IMG/VR virus record: IMGVR_UViG_3300030617_000007
Coordinates: 1 to 64,000 of that record
Length of the DNA: 64,000 bases
DNA from: a virus
Strand: one strand, 5' to 3'
Each line of letters starts with the position of its first letter. Within the stretch, counting starts at the first letter, position 1. Below, piece by piece: positions 51,336 through 59,007 of the stretch. Both the position numbers and the translations under genes were made by a program. The notes under the pieces are model-generated. The model ran no database searches. It was given only the letters and a program-made list of their open reading frames with translations, and was not told the origin of the DNA.

Positions 51336-51563
51336 CTACAGAGTGACTAGCGGCTGGACAGCGAGTTCGGCCTCTTTGGCTTTCGCCTGGGCACGCTCGT
51401 TGCAAAGATTGATGAAGTTGTTTAGGACCACATTGGCGAAGTCAGTCGCAAATTGTAAACTGGTATCGTTGAGAAACACAGCGAGTCCATTCTGCGTATA
51501 GACTTTCGAAAAGCCAATTGTATCCTTAAAGGTTACACTAAGCGGGATTTGCGGCTGCGACAT
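51336..51563 (-). CDS. hypothetical protein (75 aa)
   Basis: ATG at 51563 with AAGAGGAAC upstream, inside the end of the previous gene. Contains a helical LQFATDFANVVLNNFINLCNE segment. Function unknown. Confidence 0.5.
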   Translation of the reverse strand: MSQPQIPLSVTFKDTIGFSKVYTQNGLAVFLNDTSLQFATDFANVVLNNFINLCNERAQAKAKEAELAVQPLVTL

Positions 51564-51858
51564 TCTCGTTCCTCTTGGCCCGTAGCGTATCGAGGAAGCT
51601 GTTGATAGCTGCCTGCGCCTCCAGGTCCACATCGTTAGGTCGGGCTACACCGTCGTCACCGCTTGCGGTGTCTGTCCAGCGTATTCCTTTGCCATCGATA
51701 AAAGAGAGGATGATCTTTGTAAGAAGGTCCGTCTCGGCTTCGGTCTCCGCATCAAGCAGTTGGGAGGCGAATGAGCCGAGCAGCGCACGATTCGGAGAAA
51801 GTTTTTCGTTATTCAGAATCTTCGTCAGAATCCGCTGGTGTTCCTTTTTTCTTTTCAT
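51538..51858 (-). CDS. hypothetical protein (106 aa)
   Basis: Begins MKRKKEHQRILTKILN; helical and charged with an acidic centre. The start at 51858 is inside the end of the JAMM gene. No family recognised. Confidence 0.5.
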   Translation of the reverse strand: MKRKKEHQRILTKILNNEKLSPNRALLGSFASQLLDAETEAETDLLTKIILSFIDGKGIRWTDTASGDDGVARPNDVDLEAQAAINSFLDTLRAKRNENVAAANPA

Positions 51859-52267
51859 AGATAATTTCGTAAGGTAATGCACTATCCATCGACCAAAACC
51901 GCGCCCGAGTCTTGCGCCCTTGCGTGGAAACTATCCCACAGATGCGGTGCATATCTCGAATGCAAATATTGTAATCGGTGCCTGAAAGCACGGCGTCCCA
52001 TTCGGGATGGCTGTGAATAAAGCCGATAATGCTCAACCCACGCTCCTCTGCGTCTAGTCGAACTTTTTCAAAATCAATTGTGTACCACTGAACGTGGCTT
52101 GGTGATTGGTCTGCGTATCGCGGTGGATAAGCGAAACTGTCGATCCGTACTGAATGCGGACCAAGTACTTCGCCCACCAGGAATGCTTGAATCTCGTTTT
52201 TTGAATCACGAGAAAGCCGTCTGAAATGGTCGAGTTGGCCCTTCTTGAGCCGAACCTTATTTCGCAT
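51809..52267 (-). CDS. JAMM/MPN-type metallopeptidase
   Basis: 152 residues from ATG at 52267. The metal motif fits exactly: H85-x-H87-x7-S95-xx-D98 within FIHSHPEWDAVLSGTDYN, with a candidate glutamate at E26. JAMM enzymes cleave isopeptide or peptide bonds. In lambdoid phages one sits in tail-assembly proteins, usually fused to or beside NlpC/P60; no such partner is seen here. It could instead process virion proteins or act on host ubiquitin-like conjugates. Confidence 0.8.
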   Translation of the reverse strand: MRNKVRLKKGQLDHFRRLSRDSKNEIQAFLVGEVLGPHSVRIDSFAYPPRYADQSPSHVQWYTIDFEKVRLDAEERGLSIIGFIHSHPEWDAVLSGTDYNICIRDMHRICGIVSTQGRKTRARFWSMDSALPYEIIYEKKKGTPADSDEDSE

Positions 52268-52370
52268 GGGGTTGGGTCTCTCGTTATTAGGGGCCGGATA
52301 TTGCCGGGTATTTCCGGCATGTCTGCTACGGTTAGGTGTTGAAATCAACACGGCAGAGCATTTGTAAAAG

Positions 52371-52453
52371 GTGGTCTACGTCGGATTTTCACCAGTAACC
52401 TCCTCGGTCCTGTGAAGGATATCGGGGCGCTCTCGTAGTTGAGCTACTAGACC
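52371..52453 (-). tRNA. degenerate tRNA-like element
   Basis: Acceptor GGTCTAG / GTAGACC (six of seven pairs) and D-arm GCTC-AACTACGA-GAGC are clear, and ACC is encoded at the end. The anticodon arm has an enlarged loop and an imperfect stem, so no anticodon can be assigned. The T-loop reads TGAAAAT instead of TTCRANN. It may be a decayed tRNA or a tRNA-like RNA. Confidence 0.45.
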
Positions 52454-52535
52454 ATAAATATAAAGTTTGCGGAGGTCTGTTCTTCACCCGGCTAAGTTTG
52501 GTAGCCCGACCTTCCGACTTGGGTGTTGTCTGTGC

Positions 52536-52605
52536 TTTGTGACAGCGCAAATAGAGTCGTGTTGCTCGGGTTCTGGGTTGCGTCCCTCCCCTACCTTGTC
52601 ACAAA
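52536..52605. repeat. 9-bp inverted repeat, long stem-loop
   Basis: TTTGTGACA (52536-52544) and TGTCACAAA (52597-52605) pair perfectly across 52 bases. It lies between two tRNA-type elements and may aid processing of the tRNA precursor. The stretch 52268-52724 has no protein gene; it holds this repeat, the tRNA-like element and tRNA-Asn. Confidence 0.6.
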
Positions 52606-52612
52606 CTTGATG

Positions 52613-52687
52613 TGGCTGGCTCGCTAGGTCTCGAACCTAGAACCGTTCGGTTAACAGCCGAATGCTCTGCCGTTGAGCTACAAGCCA
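52613..52687 (-). tRNA. tRNA-Asn (GUU)
   Basis: Minus strand: acceptor TGGCTTG / CGAGCCA, D-arm GCTCAACGGCAGAGC, anticodon arm TTCGG-CTGTTAA-CCGAA with anticodon GTT, T-arm CTAGG-TTCGAGA-CCTAG, then G and an encoded CCA. A complete, normal tRNA. Confidence 0.95.
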
Positions 52688-52724
52688 GTAAATGTCTGAG
52701 GGATAACGCGCCCCCTACGCGATC

Positions 52725-53270
52725 TTAGATCTTCTGTCCTGAACGTTTGTTGAAGTCCTCAAGACGCGCTTCGACAGCGGCGATACGGGCTTCAATAGCA
52801 GCTACGTCACCGGTCTTAGCGGTAGCGTTGAGGTCTACTTCTACGGCCTTTACGGGAGATGCTACGGCTGTCTCGACCTTAGTCACGTCCGCTTTGGCGT
52901 CGGTCTCAACGGTAGTGGCGTCGGCCTTAGCTGCTGTTGCGGTGTGATGGAAGGCGTTCTCTACGGCCTGAATGCCTTTGTGGGCCTCATTCTCGACGAA
53001 GTGAGCGGCTTTAGCTGCCAAGGACTCGTGAGTGTTACCAGCAGAGGGGGCAGCGGAACTTGGGACGGTGGCCGAGGCTACAGTAGAGGCTGTCTTTGCA
53101 ACAGATGCGGCGGTTGCAGCAGGGATTGTGTGGGCGGACGCGGCGCGCTGTCTAGCTGCTATCAGACTTGCGTGAGCTGTAGGATCTACAGCATGGGCTA
53201 CGAACGGCTTGGTGGCTGCGTGCTCGGCGTGCCCAACGGCAGGCGTATTAGTTACGGGGGTATCGCTCAT
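52725..53270 (-). CDS. Ala/Thr-rich helical protein (181 aa)
   Basis: About one-third alanine, with amphipathic repeats (AKADATTVETDAKADVTKVETA) recalling apolipoprotein- or phasin-like helices and a short C-terminal coiled coil (IEARIAAVEARLEDF). It follows the strongest-looking promoter of the left-going arm, so it may be abundant. Function unknown. Confidence 0.6.
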   Translation of the reverse strand: MSDTPVTNTPAVGHAEHAATKPFVAHAVDPTAHASLIAARQRAASAHTIPAATAASVAKTASTVASATVPSSAAPSAGNTHESLAAKAAHFVENEAHKGIQAVENAFHHTATAAKADATTVETDAKADVTKVETAVASPVKAVEVDLNATAKTGDVAAIEARIAAVEARLEDFNKRSGQKI

Positions 53271-53442
53271 GATGTCCTCTATAATCCTCTATATCCTCTC
53301 GAATGTTACCTTTGGGGGCGGGGCTATGGGGGAAACTATGCACCCAGCCTCACCGCCCCCTGCGTAATAACGACTGGCAGGTAGTGCCTTGCGGCTACTA
53401 GGAGGAGGCCTGCTCAGTCTATCTCGTTCGATCTCTATACCT
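53271..53442 (-). other. long 5' leader of the Ala-rich gene
   Basis: About 165 bases from the expected +1 near 53436 to the ATG. GC-rich runs (GCAGGGGGCGGTGAGGC; CCCCGCCCCCAAAGG) can pair with each other, and GAGGATTATAGAGGAC supplies a ribosome site. A structured leader is likely; no known riboswitch recognised. Confidence 0.4.
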
Positions 53443-53471
53443 AGTATAGCATGATTCTGGCCATTTGTCAA
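53443..53471 (-). promoter_or_regulatory. strong sigma70-type promoter
   Basis: Minus strand TTGACA (53471-53466), a 17-base spacer and TATACT (53448-53443). The CTTGACAAAT context is present. It drives the leftward block beginning with the Ala-rich gene. Confidence 0.8.
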
Positions 53472-53526
53472 GTGTTTGGCAATCAAAATGCTACAAAACC
53501 AGCGTAAACATTGTGTATATTTATTT

Positions 53527-53955
53527 TCATGCCATACATTCAATAGGTTTGGCGGGAGGTATATATACGAATCCTACAACCGGCGTTCTAAAAGCAGTAG
53601 GTAGTTCCTTCTTTTTCTCTCTGTTCATGCGCACCGGATCGAATCGGTGAACCTTCTTATGACAGCTAAGGCATAGTGGAACTAAGTTCTGAGGGCAGTC
53701 GTGGCCTCCTCGCGATAAATAAACGATGTGGTGCCACTGATCGTACCCTTTCTTATCACAGCAATAGCATTTGATATAAGGGTTAGTGGCCGGTAGATGC
53801 TTGCGCTTGTAGTCCGCGTATCGTCCGCGCCGGAACTGTAAGGCCTGACCGGTCCACTCTCTGGGCGTACCTGCGCTTCCGTGTTTGCGCAGCCAGTCCA
53901 GTCGATCTTTGAGCTTTACTGAACTGTACTTCTTTTTGGGAAAACTTATCGCCAT
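53527..53955 (-). CDS. HNH endonuclease
   Basis: 142 residues. Core motif CYCCDKKGYDQWHHIVYLSRGG, then LVPLCLSCHKKVH, is the classic McrA-type HNH with zinc cysteines. The basic N-terminus (FPKKKYSSVKLKDRLDWLRK) likely binds DNA. Besides homing, HNH proteins near terminase genes can assist packaging, but terminase is about 5 kb away here. Confidence 0.85.
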   Translation of the reverse strand: MAISFPKKKYSSVKLKDRLDWLRKHGSAGTPREWTGQALQFRRGRYADYKRKHLPATNPYIKCYCCDKKGYDQWHHIVYLSRGGHDCPQNLVPLCLSCHKKVHRFDPVRMNREKKKELPTAFRTPVVGFVYIPPAKPIECMA

Positions 53956-54444
53956 TAGTCTATTCCTGCCCTAGGTACACAAGGGGCTTTCCTTCTGTGG
54001 TCTTCAGTATCCTGTTTCCTACCACCATCTTTGGTCATTGATTGACCGTGTGAAGGGGATAAGACATTGAACTGGCTTGTGCTATTGCTTGGCTCTGACG
54101 GAGGGTGACCTTCTGTTGCCCACTACGAAAGCTAGGGCACTGTATTTCACTCTGCTGGTATTAGGCTTTACTGATAACCGTTCCCAAACCCCTGTATTAC
54201 ACGATGTTTTTATACAATACCATTTGTTGACCTGGACGTTTGCCCCTCGAAGCGAATGCAAGTTACTGCAAACATGAGAACATCTCACACCGGAGCCAGG
54301 AAAAACTGCTTTACGCAGAACATCGTTTTACATTGTCATACCGTACTGCTGTAGCTTTATCGAACAGACTGAAAGCTTGAGTTCTTAGCTTATCACACCA
54401 GTACGGGTTTTGTCAACACCTTTTTTGAATTATTTTCACTTTAT
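53956..54444 (-). other. intergenic region, promoter-bearing leader
   Basis: About 490 bases between RNase HI and the HNH gene with no convincing ORF. It contains the promoter at 54389-54416, a short hairpin CTGC/GCAG followed by TTTTT on the minus strand (near 54305-54325), and GGTCATTGATTGACC near 54032. An attenuator or untranslated RNA is possible. Confidence 0.4.
54389..54416 (-). promoter_or_regulatory. probable sigma70-type promoter
   Basis: Minus strand TTGACA (54416-54411), a 16-base spacer and GATAAG (54394-54389). No start codon is near, so transcripts would carry a leader of over 400 bases before the HNH gene. Confidence 0.5.
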
Positions 54445-54876
54445 TTAGCGATGCTCTTTACTCAGGTCGTCGCACTCTTGGTTCATCTCTCGGTATACAT
54501 GGTCGAAATGTACCGTAACCCCTTTAGCACGAATATTTATTAGCAACTCATTGGCTAGAACGTAACCCTCGTAGTAGAGCTTATCTGAGGACGCACGCCA
54601 CTTCCGGTTCATCACTTGGATGACGAGTTTGCTGTCCCCACGCACCTGAAGGAAGTCACCGCGATTGGCGACAGTCTCATACGCGATCAATCCTTTCGCC
54701 AGAGCGACGAACTCGGCCAGGTTATTAGACATACCCGGTCCGGTTCCTATAACCCCATTACCTGTAGTGGGAGAGGCCGGATTAGAGATATCGCGCAAGA
54801 CGAATCCGTACGCCGCCGTACCGCCTGGGTTCTTGGGACCGCAGCTCCCGTCGAAGTTGAGTGTGTAGTTTGCCAT
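54445..54876 (-). CDS. rnhA: ribonuclease HI
   Basis: 143 residues with the DEDD set: NFDGSCGPKNPGG (first Asp), NNLAEF (Glu), RGDSKLVI (Asp) and NQECDDLS (last Asp). Removes RNA primers and R-loops during replication. It faces away from the polymerase gene across a 336-base divergent region. The ATG lies six bases after a -10 box, so the message is probably leaderless. Confidence 0.9.
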   Translation of the reverse strand: MANYTLNFDGSCGPKNPGGTAAYGFVLRDISNPASPTTGNGVIGTGPGMSNNLAEFVALAKGLIAYETVANRGDFLQVRGDSKLVIQVMNRKWRASSDKLYYEGYVLANELLINIRAKGVTVHFDHVYREMNQECDDLSKEHR

Positions 54877-54882
54877 TGAGAA

Positions 54883-54910
54883 ATACTAGCATACTTTTTC
54901 TAAATGGCAA
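54883..54910 (-). promoter_or_regulatory. leaderless-type promoter of the RNase HI gene
   Basis: Minus strand TTGCCA (54910-54905), a 16-base spacer, TAGTAT (54888-54883), six bases, ATG at 54876. The expected +1 falls on or next to the start codon. Confidence 0.6.
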
Positions 54911-55116
54911 CAAAAAAATAGTTGCGATTGTGTCCTGTATTGCACATCTTTATTTTTGAGCAACGTGTCTACTCATTTCAAAGAGGTGTCATCGTGCTGA
55001 AAAAAACCATACTATACACAGCAATGCTGCTATGTCAGTCAATTATTCCCATCACTCGTGTACGCTTTAACCACATTGCCGATGAGAGGTACTGCATAAG
55101 GCCTCCTAAAAACATC

Positions 55117-55145
55117 TTGACATGATTACTAACCTGTGGTAATCT
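55117..55145 (+). promoter_or_regulatory. promoter of the DNA polymerase gene
   Basis: TTGACA (55117-55122), a 17-base spacer and TAATCT (55140-55145). The leader of about 60 bases includes CTCCCGAGACCGGGGCCGG, which can fold, and GAAGGG before the TTG start. The rest of the 54911-55116 interval shows no gene. Confidence 0.7.
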
Positions 55146-55212
55146 ATTCTTAGTCTCCCGAGACCGGGGCCGGTACAGTGGCGTCGTAGGAGATTTGAAG
55201 TGAAGGGTATTC

Positions 55213-57903
55213 TTGAACGAAGTACAAGCTCTCACACCTGTAAACCTTGCAACATTGAATCCACCGTTGAAGATTACCCGTGTCACTAATGAGGCCGGTC
55301 TTTCACTACTTCAGGACTTTTTCAATAGGGTGAGAAAAGAACAAGGTGGCGTTATTGGGTTCGATATTGAAACGACTCCGATGCGGGACTTTATCTTGCG
55401 AAAAATGCGTACGCTTCAGTTCGGTAATTCTTTCGAACAATACGTCGTTGACCTTCGTGCTTTCTGTGACGCAGAAGGTACACACACTGCTGGGGATGTG
55501 CTAGCTGACGAGCAAGGTAAGTACGGCGTTAACCTTGGTCCGGGACTACAGAAGGTCCGCGACGTAATCGCTCCTATACTATGCAGTAATGACTTCCTCA
55601 AGGTCGGCGTCATGCTGTCGTTCGAATATATGAATATGTACTGGCAGCTAGGCCTGCGTTCATATCACTTCTACGACTGCTCGATGGTAGAGAAAGTTAT
55701 CTACGCAGGCGCGCTCTCACTAAAGCAGTACGGCAACTTCTCGATGGAATCGATGATGGAGCGGTACTTCCGCGTACAGATCGACAAGCAGTATCAGGAA
55801 TCCTTCACGATGGACGCCGATCTGGATGATGATCAGATCATGTACGCTGCACTCGATACGCGTTTCCCTTTCTCTATCATGCGCGCACAGACTCTTATCC
55901 TGAAGGGTAAGACGTACGCACAAATGATTGCCAATGGCGAACCCGCTGCGGCCCTGAAGCACATCGACCCTCTAGTGACCGGAGACAACCTCCAGTGGAT
56001 CGCGCAGATTGAGAACGACGCCATCGGTGCCTTCCAAGATATGCACGTCCACGGCGAGCGCCTTGATCAACCGCGCTGGCTCGCACGCGTACAGAAGTCT
56101 AAAGATAAACTCACTGAGCTTATCAAGTACACGCTCGATCCGATCTTCATTCCGTACGTCGGTGTGAAGACTGACATCATCACTGAAGAGCAGATTCTCG
56201 AAGCCACGAACAAGTGGAAGAAGTTCAACGAGCTGTCCGATGAAGAACTCGCACTGAAGGCAGAAGCGCGCACAGCGAAGAAGGCCGGAAACATTGGCCT
56301 GTACAACCAACTCGTCGGTGAGATGAACGGTCTCGAATTAGCGCGCAAGACTGAAAAAGAAGTATGGAAGACCAAAGCTTCGGAGATGGGTAAGAAGCGC
56401 ACGAAGATCAAGAACCTTGCAGCGCAATGCGAAGGCGACGCGCTGATCAACTACGGCAGCGACGCCCAACTCATGAAGATCATCACTGGGATGAAGGGCC
56501 TTGGTACCGTCAAGGATTTGAAGGACGACACTCTAGAAAAGTTTTCACACAAAGCCGTGATGAAGGCTATTCAGGAATACCACGGTCTTCAGAAAGAAAT
56601 TGGAACGTACGGCGACCAGTGGGCTCAGCGTTGGGTCACGAAGCCTTGCAAAGAGGAAGGCTGGCTGCACCCGCTCGACGGGCGGCTGCACTGCGTCTTC
56701 AACCAGTACGATGCAGAGACAGGCCGGTCCAGCTCAGAGAAGCCGAACGGTCAGAACCTTCCCCAGGACAAAGAAGTCCGCGAATGCTTCATCGCTGACG
56801 ATCCTGACGAATCGGTACGCATATCTGACTGCTGCAACGCTGACACTACGGACGAGGGTGGTCATTGCTTCGGTCCAACGGATCAGTATAAAGTCTGGTG
56901 TACGAAATGCCAGAACGGATGCACGACTCACGCCGAAGACTACGTCATTGTCACGGCTGACATGTCCGGCGCAGAACTCCGCATCATCGCGGAGCTGTCC
57001 GGCGACCAAGTCTGGATCGACGCCTTCAACGCCAACGAGGACGTTCACTCGGTCTGCACGCACTTCCTGTACGGTAAAATTTGGGAAGACGAAGCATTAC
57101 CAGATTGCAAATACTTCAAGCTCGGCCCGAACGGTCTACCCCTGCATGAGAAGTGCAAATGCCCGAAGCACAACGAGCGCCGTAACGCGACCAAGGCCGT
57201 CAACTTCCTTCTAGCATACGGAGGCGGACCATCCACACTCGCGAAGCGTCTAGGCTGCTCTCAGGACGAAGCTGCTGACATCATGTTCCGTCACAGCCAA
57301 GCATTTGCTGCTGTGTGGGCATACCTGGAGAAGTCCGGCAAGGACGCGGCTGTGTTGAGCAAGTCATTCGACATGTTCGGTCGGCGCAGGTTGTTCCCTA
57401 AGCCTACGAATGCGCGCGCAATCGCCTATGCCAAGCAGGACATCGAAGAGAAGCTTAGACTCGATCCGGCTGTCGCTGAGAAGAATGTAGAGACTTACTT
57501 CTTCATGCACGGTGTCAAACCAAGCGGGGATGACCTGTGGAACCTCACGCACAGGCAACCGAACAGCGGCGAAGTCGCCCGAGCGTATAAAGGCCTGTCC
57601 GGTTCCATTCAGCGTCAGGGAAAGAATCACGCAATTCAAGGAACCAACGCAACTATCGCGAAGCTCGCAATGGGTTGCGGATTCGACAAGGATGGGGTAC
57701 CTTACCTCTGGCACACACTGCCGAAGTACAAAGCGAAGATCATCAAGTTCGTCCACGACGAGTTGGTGTTCCAATGCCCGGCGCGGTACAAGGAAGAAGT
57801 CAAGGCTCTCGTCAAAGACGCATTCAAGCGTGCGGCGGCGGCGGTCATGACATTGGTAGTTATGGAGAGTGAAGCGAATGCCGAGACTTACTGGAGCAAG
57901 TAA
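55213..57903 (+). CDS. family A DNA polymerase (T7-like) with a cysteine-rich insertion
   Basis: 896 residues from a TTG start (GAAGGG upstream); no in-frame ATG precedes the exonuclease motif. 3'-5' exonuclease: FDIET (D51). Polymerase motif A DMSGAELRI at about 583, motif B RRNATKAVNFLLAYGGG at about 656-672, motif C HDEL at 848. Residues about 537-575, just before motif A, carry many cysteines (DCCNA, GGHC, WCTKC, NGCTTH), and CKCPKH lies near 648; these are not part of T7 polymerase and suggest a zinc-binding insertion. It is also longer than T7 polymerase (704 residues) in the thumb region. Confidence 0.93.
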   Translation: MNEVQALTPVNLATLNPPLKITRVTNEAGLSLLQDFFNRVRKEQGGVIGFDIETTPMRDFILRKMRTLQFGNSFEQYVVDLRAFCDAEGTHTAGDVLADEQGKYGVNLGPGLQKVRDVIAPILCSNDFLKVGVMLSFEYMNMYWQLGLRSYHFYDCSMVEKVIYAGALSLKQYGNFSMESMMERYFRVQIDKQYQESFTMDADLDDDQIMYAALDTRFPFSIMRAQTLILKGKTYAQMIANGEPAAALKHIDPLVTGDNLQWIAQIENDAIGAFQDMHVHGERLDQPRWLARVQKSKDKLTELIKYTLDPIFIPYVGVKTDIITEEQILEATNKWKKFNELSDEELALKAEARTAKKAGNIGLYNQLVGEMNGLELARKTEKEVWKTKASEMGKKRTKIKNLAAQCEGDALINYGSDAQLMKIITGMKGLGTVKDLKDDTLEKFSHKAVMKAIQEYHGLQKEIGTYGDQWAQRWVTKPCKEEGWLHPLDGRLHCVFNQYDAETGRSSSEKPNGQNLPQDKEVRECFIADDPDESVRISDCCNADTTDEGGHCFGPTDQYKVWCTKCQNGCTTHAEDYVIVTADMSGAELRIIAELSGDQVWIDAFNANEDVHSVCTHFLYGKIWEDEALPDCKYFKLGPNGLPLHEKCKCPKHNERRNATKAVNFLLAYGGGPSTLAKRLGCSQDEAADIMFRHSQAFAAVWAYLEKSGKDAAVLSKSFDMFGRRRLFPKPTNARAIAYAKQDIEEKLRLDPAVAEKNVETYFFMHGVKPSGDDLWNLTHRQPNSGEVARAYKGLSGSIQRQGKNHAIQGTNATIAKLAMGCGFDKDGVPYLWHTLPKYKAKIIKFVHDELVFQCPARYKEEVKALVKDAFKRAAAAVMTLVVMESEANAETYWSK

Positions 57904-58348
57904 ACCTGACGCACCCGAGTTTAGGGACTACCCAGGTCACCGTGTAGCACTGTTAGAAATTGAACCCTATGGTGGAAGCATCGTACTCCACCTGTGTGAA
58001 GACATACGCGCGGCATTCGAAGAATCCGGCCTGAAGGGAGACTTAGCCTCCGTGGCCGAAGCCTTCACTTGGATGAGCTCTGCGCGTATGGACGTACACG
58101 TATTCTATCCTGAGGGACCCACGGTCGGCACCATAGCGCACGAATCGCTGCATGCCGTTACCGAGGTGCTTACTAAAGCTGGCATCGAGTTTTGTGACCA
58201 CACAGAGGAGGTATGGGCCTACCATCTGCAAAATGTCTGTGACCACACTATAGATTTCGCGATGGAAGTAAAAAATATTGTGAAAAATAAGGCCTTGACA
58301 AAAAATAAACCTGCGCGTAGAGTCAAGACATCAGCAACACAGGCATAA
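57869..58348 (+). CDS. zinc-peptidase-like protein (HExxH)
   Basis: 159 residues; GTG at 57869 or ATG at 57878, both within the end of the polymerase gene and served by GGAG. The central GTIAHESLHAVTEVL holds HExxH, and a nearby EEVWAYHLQ may give the third ligand. Similar short HExxH proteins occur in many phages without known function. The end is lysine-rich and contains the next promoter. Confidence 0.55.
   Translation: MKRMPRLTGASKPDAPEFRDYPGHRVALLEIEPYGGSIVLHLCEDIRAAFEESGLKGDLASVAEAFTWMSSARMDVHVFYPEGPTVGTIAHESLHAVTEVLTKAGIEFCDHTEEVWAYHLQNVCDHTIDFAMEVKNIVKNKALTKNKPARRVKTSATQA
58295..58323 (+). promoter_or_regulatory. sigma70-type promoter
   Basis: TTGACA (58295-58300), a 17-base spacer and TAGAGT (58318-58323), inside the end of the preceding gene. 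It precedes a short gene with a normal leader and AGGAG. Confidence 0.65.
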
Positions 58349-58371
58349 CCCAAACAACCAACAGGAGAAAC

Positions 58372-58524
58372 ATGGAAGACTACTTCGACGCGCCAATCGT
58401 CCCTCTCGCACAAGCACTCGAAAACAGCCGGATCATGGGTGACTATTACCGAGACCTCGCCAACAACTACGACGATTACACGACAGGTAAAAGGGCGTGG
58501 CCGTATCAGCCCAGCCTGAATTAG
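58372..58524 (+). CDS. small hypothetical protein (50 aa)
   Basis: CAGGAGAAAC before ATG is a consensus ribosome site. Starts MEDYFDAPIVPLAQALE; acidic and Tyr-rich. No family recognised. It ends directly before the next promoter. Confidence 0.65.
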   Translation: MEDYFDAPIVPLAQALENSRIMGDYYRDLANNYDDYTTGKRAWPYQPSLN

Positions 58525-58525
58525 C

Positions 58526-58554
58526 TTGACAAAGGAAAGTAACTTAGGTATGAT
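58526..58554 (+). promoter_or_regulatory. near-consensus promoter with very short leader
   Basis: TTGACA (58526-58531), a 17-base spacer and TATGAT (58549-58554). The ATG at 58565 is ten bases after the -10 box, leaving about four bases of leader and no ribosome site. Confidence 0.8.
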
Positions 58555-58564
58555 TGAGAAATCA

Positions 58565-58876
58565 ATGGCATTCGAGAAAGTAGACAGGACGTTTTGGCAG
58601 GGAACACTATTCAACTACCAAGACTTAGGACCGGCAATCAAAGGCGGGAAGACCCACAAATTTAGGGTTATATCCCGCAAGCGCAGAGATGTGGGTACCC
58701 ATGTTGGTTATATTCGATGGGCCAACCCTTCAAACTGCATGTCCTTCTACCCGCTCGTGCCTATGCTTTCACCGACCGATATGGAAGAGCTAGCAGCATT
58801 CTCAAAAGAGCGTACCGATACGCATCTGGCAACCACGGACTACGGGGCGGGAAGACCGCCAGGGAGAAAGAAGTAA
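58565..58876 (+). CDS. hypothetical protein (103 aa)
   Basis: ATG at 58565 is chosen because the upstream in-frame codons lie inside the promoter. Basic, beta-rich (KTHKFRVISRKRRDVGTHVG) with a Pro/Arg/Lys tail (GRPPGRKK). No family recognised. The stop overlaps the next ATG (TAATG). Confidence 0.6.
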   Translation: MAFEKVDRTFWQGTLFNYQDLGPAIKGGKTHKFRVISRKRRDVGTHVGYIRWANPSNCMSFYPLVPMLSPTDMEELAAFSKERTDTHLATTDYGAGRPPGRKK

Positions 58877-59007
58877 TGGGAATAGGATTGATCCTGCTCT
58901 TTGGTCTTGCACTGTATTTAAAAAAGCGCAAGAAAGACCTTGACACACCAACCAGACTTGAAGTAAGGTATACAGAAGACATCTCGGACAAAACACTCGT
59001 CCGGTAA
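58876..59007 (+). CDS. tiny membrane protein (43 aa)
   Basis: Hydrophobic N-terminus (MGIGLILLFGLALYL) followed by KKRKK. The 3' part overlaps the tmRNA promoter and its stop lies at the start of the tmRNA acceptor piece. Confidence 0.45.
   Translation: MGIGLILLFGLALYLKKRKKDLDTPTRLEVRYTEDISDKTLVR
58940..58969 (+). promoter_or_regulatory. probable tmRNA promoter
   Basis: TTGACA (58940-58945), an 18-base spacer and TAAGGT (58964-58969). +1 would be near 58976, about 25 bases before the acceptor piece of the tmRNA. Confidence 0.5.
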
